A DNA stretch of 64,000 nt from Candidatus Sericytochromatia bacterium (lineage in GTDB: Bacteria > Cyanobacteriota > Sericytochromatia > S15B-MN24 > JAQBPE01), in assembly GCA_035285325.1 (NCBI GenBank), contig JAYKJB010000063.1, forward strand, positions 62,001 through 126,000. The letters are read 5' to 3'. The notes beneath the pieces were generated by a model. The model made no database searches and was not told where the DNA came from. It saw only the letters and a list, made by a program, of their open reading frames with translations. Position numbers and translations under genes: made by a program. Below, one piece after another: positions 62,976 to 64,000 of the stretch (the first letter of the stretch is position 1; each line of letters starts with the position of its first letter).

Positions 62976-63620
62976 TCAGCCGCGAGGGCGTTGGGCGGCG
63001 ACGGTCTTGACCCGGGCGCGGACCCCCTTGATCACGTCTGGCAGGACGCTGCGGGTGGCGAACTCGATCAGCCAGCCAGGCACGATGTCCAGCCAGGGGT
63101 CCACGGTGAGATGGTATTGAAGGCGGGTGCGGTCTTGCCCCTGCGGTGCCATCTGCCAGTAACCCCGTTCGAAGCGCAGGTTGCCATCGGCCATGGTCCA
63201 GCTGACCACGCCCTTGTGGCGCTGTTCAACGTTGATGTTCACCATCCAGTGATCGTGGAGCGGCCACGGCGGCTGCATGCGAACAAATTGCCAGGTGTTG
63301 TCGCGGCTTTTCTTGCGAATGCCGGATTCCACCACCAAGGGCAAGAATTGATGGTAATGGTCGTAGCTGGTCACGGCTTCCCAGACGGCGGGGAAAGGGG
63401 CGTCGATCAGGCCGTACACGTCCAGATGGTAGATCGGATGTCGATTGACCAGGTGAACCACAATCTCGCCCTTGCCCAACGATTCCTCCTGATGGGGGGT
63501 CGGGGGCGTGGTCAGCATGGCCTTGGGGTCGGGCGGATTGGCGAGGCCCGGCAGGGGATACAGGCCCCCCTGTAACAGAAGGCCAAGCGTGAGAAGAAGC
63601 GTCTTGCGGAAAGTCGCCAT
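62976..63620 (-). CDS. Exported START/SRPBCC-like protein
   Basis: A 214-residue protein with a signal peptide (KTLLLTLGLLLQGGLYPLPG, cleavage after LANP-type site) and a polyketide-cyclase/START-like ligand-binding domain: YGLIDAPFPAVWEAVTSYDH, HQFLPLVVESGIRKKS, and WLDIVPGWLIEFATRSVLPD as the closing helix. It probably binds a lipid or hydrophobic molecule in the envelope. Only a weak ribosome site is visible before ATG 63620. It is the second SRPBCC protein in the window. Confidence 0.75.
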   Translation of the reverse strand: MATFRKTLLLTLGLLLQGGLYPLPGLANPPDPKAMLTTPPTPHQEESLGKGEIVVHLVNRHPIYHLDVYGLIDAPFPAVWEAVTSYDHYHQFLPLVVESGIRKKSRDNTWQFVRMQPPWPLHDHWMVNINVEQRHKGVVSWTMADGNLRFERGYWQMAPQGQDRTRLQYHLTVDPWLDIVPGWLIEFATRSVLPDVIKGVRARVKTVAAQRPRG

Positions 63621-63697
63621 GAATCGATGGGGTGGTCTGGAAGGCAAGCGCGTTGTACCCAGCAGCAAGGCGTTCGCTGCGATTCCGGCGGGGTGGT

Positions 63698-64000
63698 TCA
63701 CGAGGGGGGCTGGTCTGGTGCGCGCGGAATCGGGGGAGGGATGCAGCCCCGCGTCTGCAACTGGCGCATGGCTTCGTAAGCGACCACGGCCACCGCGTTG
63801 GAGAGGTTCAGGCTCCGGACCGGTCCCCAGTGGGGAATCCGCACCACCGAATCCGGATTCTGCTGTAACAGGCTGGCCGGCAGACCACTGGTTTCGCGTC
63901 CAAAGACCAGGAAATCCCCAGGTTCGTAATGCCAGTCGGTGTGGAGGCGTTGGCCGTGTGCGCTGGTGTAAACGAAACGTCCCTGCGGAAATTGGCGTTG
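63698..64000 (-). CDS. trmL: tRNA (cytidine(34)-2'-O)-methyltransferase, 3' part
   Basis: The last 100 residues of a SPOUT-family methyltransferase; the 5' end is beyond the window. Visible are DFLVFGRETSGLP (knot start, SAM binding), VRIPHWGPVRSLNLSNAVAV (knot and catalytic region) and VVAYEAMRQL. TrmL methylates the wobble base of tRNA-Leu isoacceptors. The short proline-rich tail after YEAMRQLQTRG is unusual but harmless. Confidence 0.92.
   Translation of the reverse strand, partial: QRQFPQGRFVYTSAHGQRLHTDWHYEPGDFLVFGRETSGLPASLLQQNPDSVVRIPHWGPVRSLNLSNAVAVVAYEAMRQLQTRGCIPPPIPRAPDQPPS

Overview
The window is 64 kb of GC-rich bacterial chromosome from one genome, with no rRNA, tRNA, insertion sequence, phage or CRISPR that I can see. 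Three proteins of types common in Cyanobacteria (a Ycf46-like AAA ATPase, a DUF3326 protein and a YbjN-like protein) occur beside a phoH-pgpH-ybeY-dgkA / cdd-era core. No photosynthesis gene is present. My best inference is a non-photosynthetic relative of Cyanobacteria (Sericytochromatia/Melainabacteria-like), but this rests on protein resemblance recalled without a search. GTG and TTG starts and 1-4 nt stop/start overlaps are frequent, so many neighbours look translationally coupled.

Layout. 1-6.7 kb: end of rpsU, then phoH, a shortened PgpH-type HD protein, ybeY, dgkA and uvrA. 6.7-13.4 kb: a stand-alone protein with MshEN-type c-di-GMP-binding motifs, nanE, a ROK kinase, the Ycf46-like ATPase, an SNF2 helicase and a cysteine-rich protein, nearly all overlapping. 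13.5-24.6 kb: a YbjN-like protein, a CNNM/CBS membrane protein, pyrG, cdd, era, a TPR protein, an M1-like protein without its zinc site, a lytic transglycosylase and an MMPL transporter. 24.6-30.6 kb (minus): an SRPBCC/AI-2E fusion, a Tat-exported phosphoesterase, a PepP-like peptidase and a subtilisin lipoprotein. 30.9-37.6 kb: envelope proteins (LysM, M23, peptidoglycan-binding), transaldolase, folD and a B12-binding mutase domain.

37.6-39.55 kb is an AT-richer, gene-poor stretch around an XRE regulator. It contains eight copies of GCTTGT, two of them within perfect TTGT-N4-ACAA dyads, and a hairpin RNA candidate. 39.56-42.35 kb holds a DUF167 protein and two lipoproteins.

42.5-50.9 kb (minus) is the most unusual segment. 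It runs from a giant Ser/Thr kinase-ATPase-TPR-GAF-degenerate GGDEF protein, to an aminotransferase homologue without the PLP lysine, an M20 homologue without metal ligands, and a soluble histidine kinase. Its composition suggests a signalling operon with two pseudoenzymes.

50.98-57.86 kb (minus): pepA, a metallo-beta-lactamase-fold hydrolase and a YaeQ-like protein, preceded by an iron operon fur-feoA-feoB-two small coupled ORFs-DUF3326. That operon is driven by a promoter whose -35 lies inside a Fur-box-like palindrome. 58.1-64 kb: a C39-like peptidase, rpsT with clear promoter and terminator, a homogentisate-catabolism trio, a PRC-barrel protein, a START-like protein and the 3' end of trmL.
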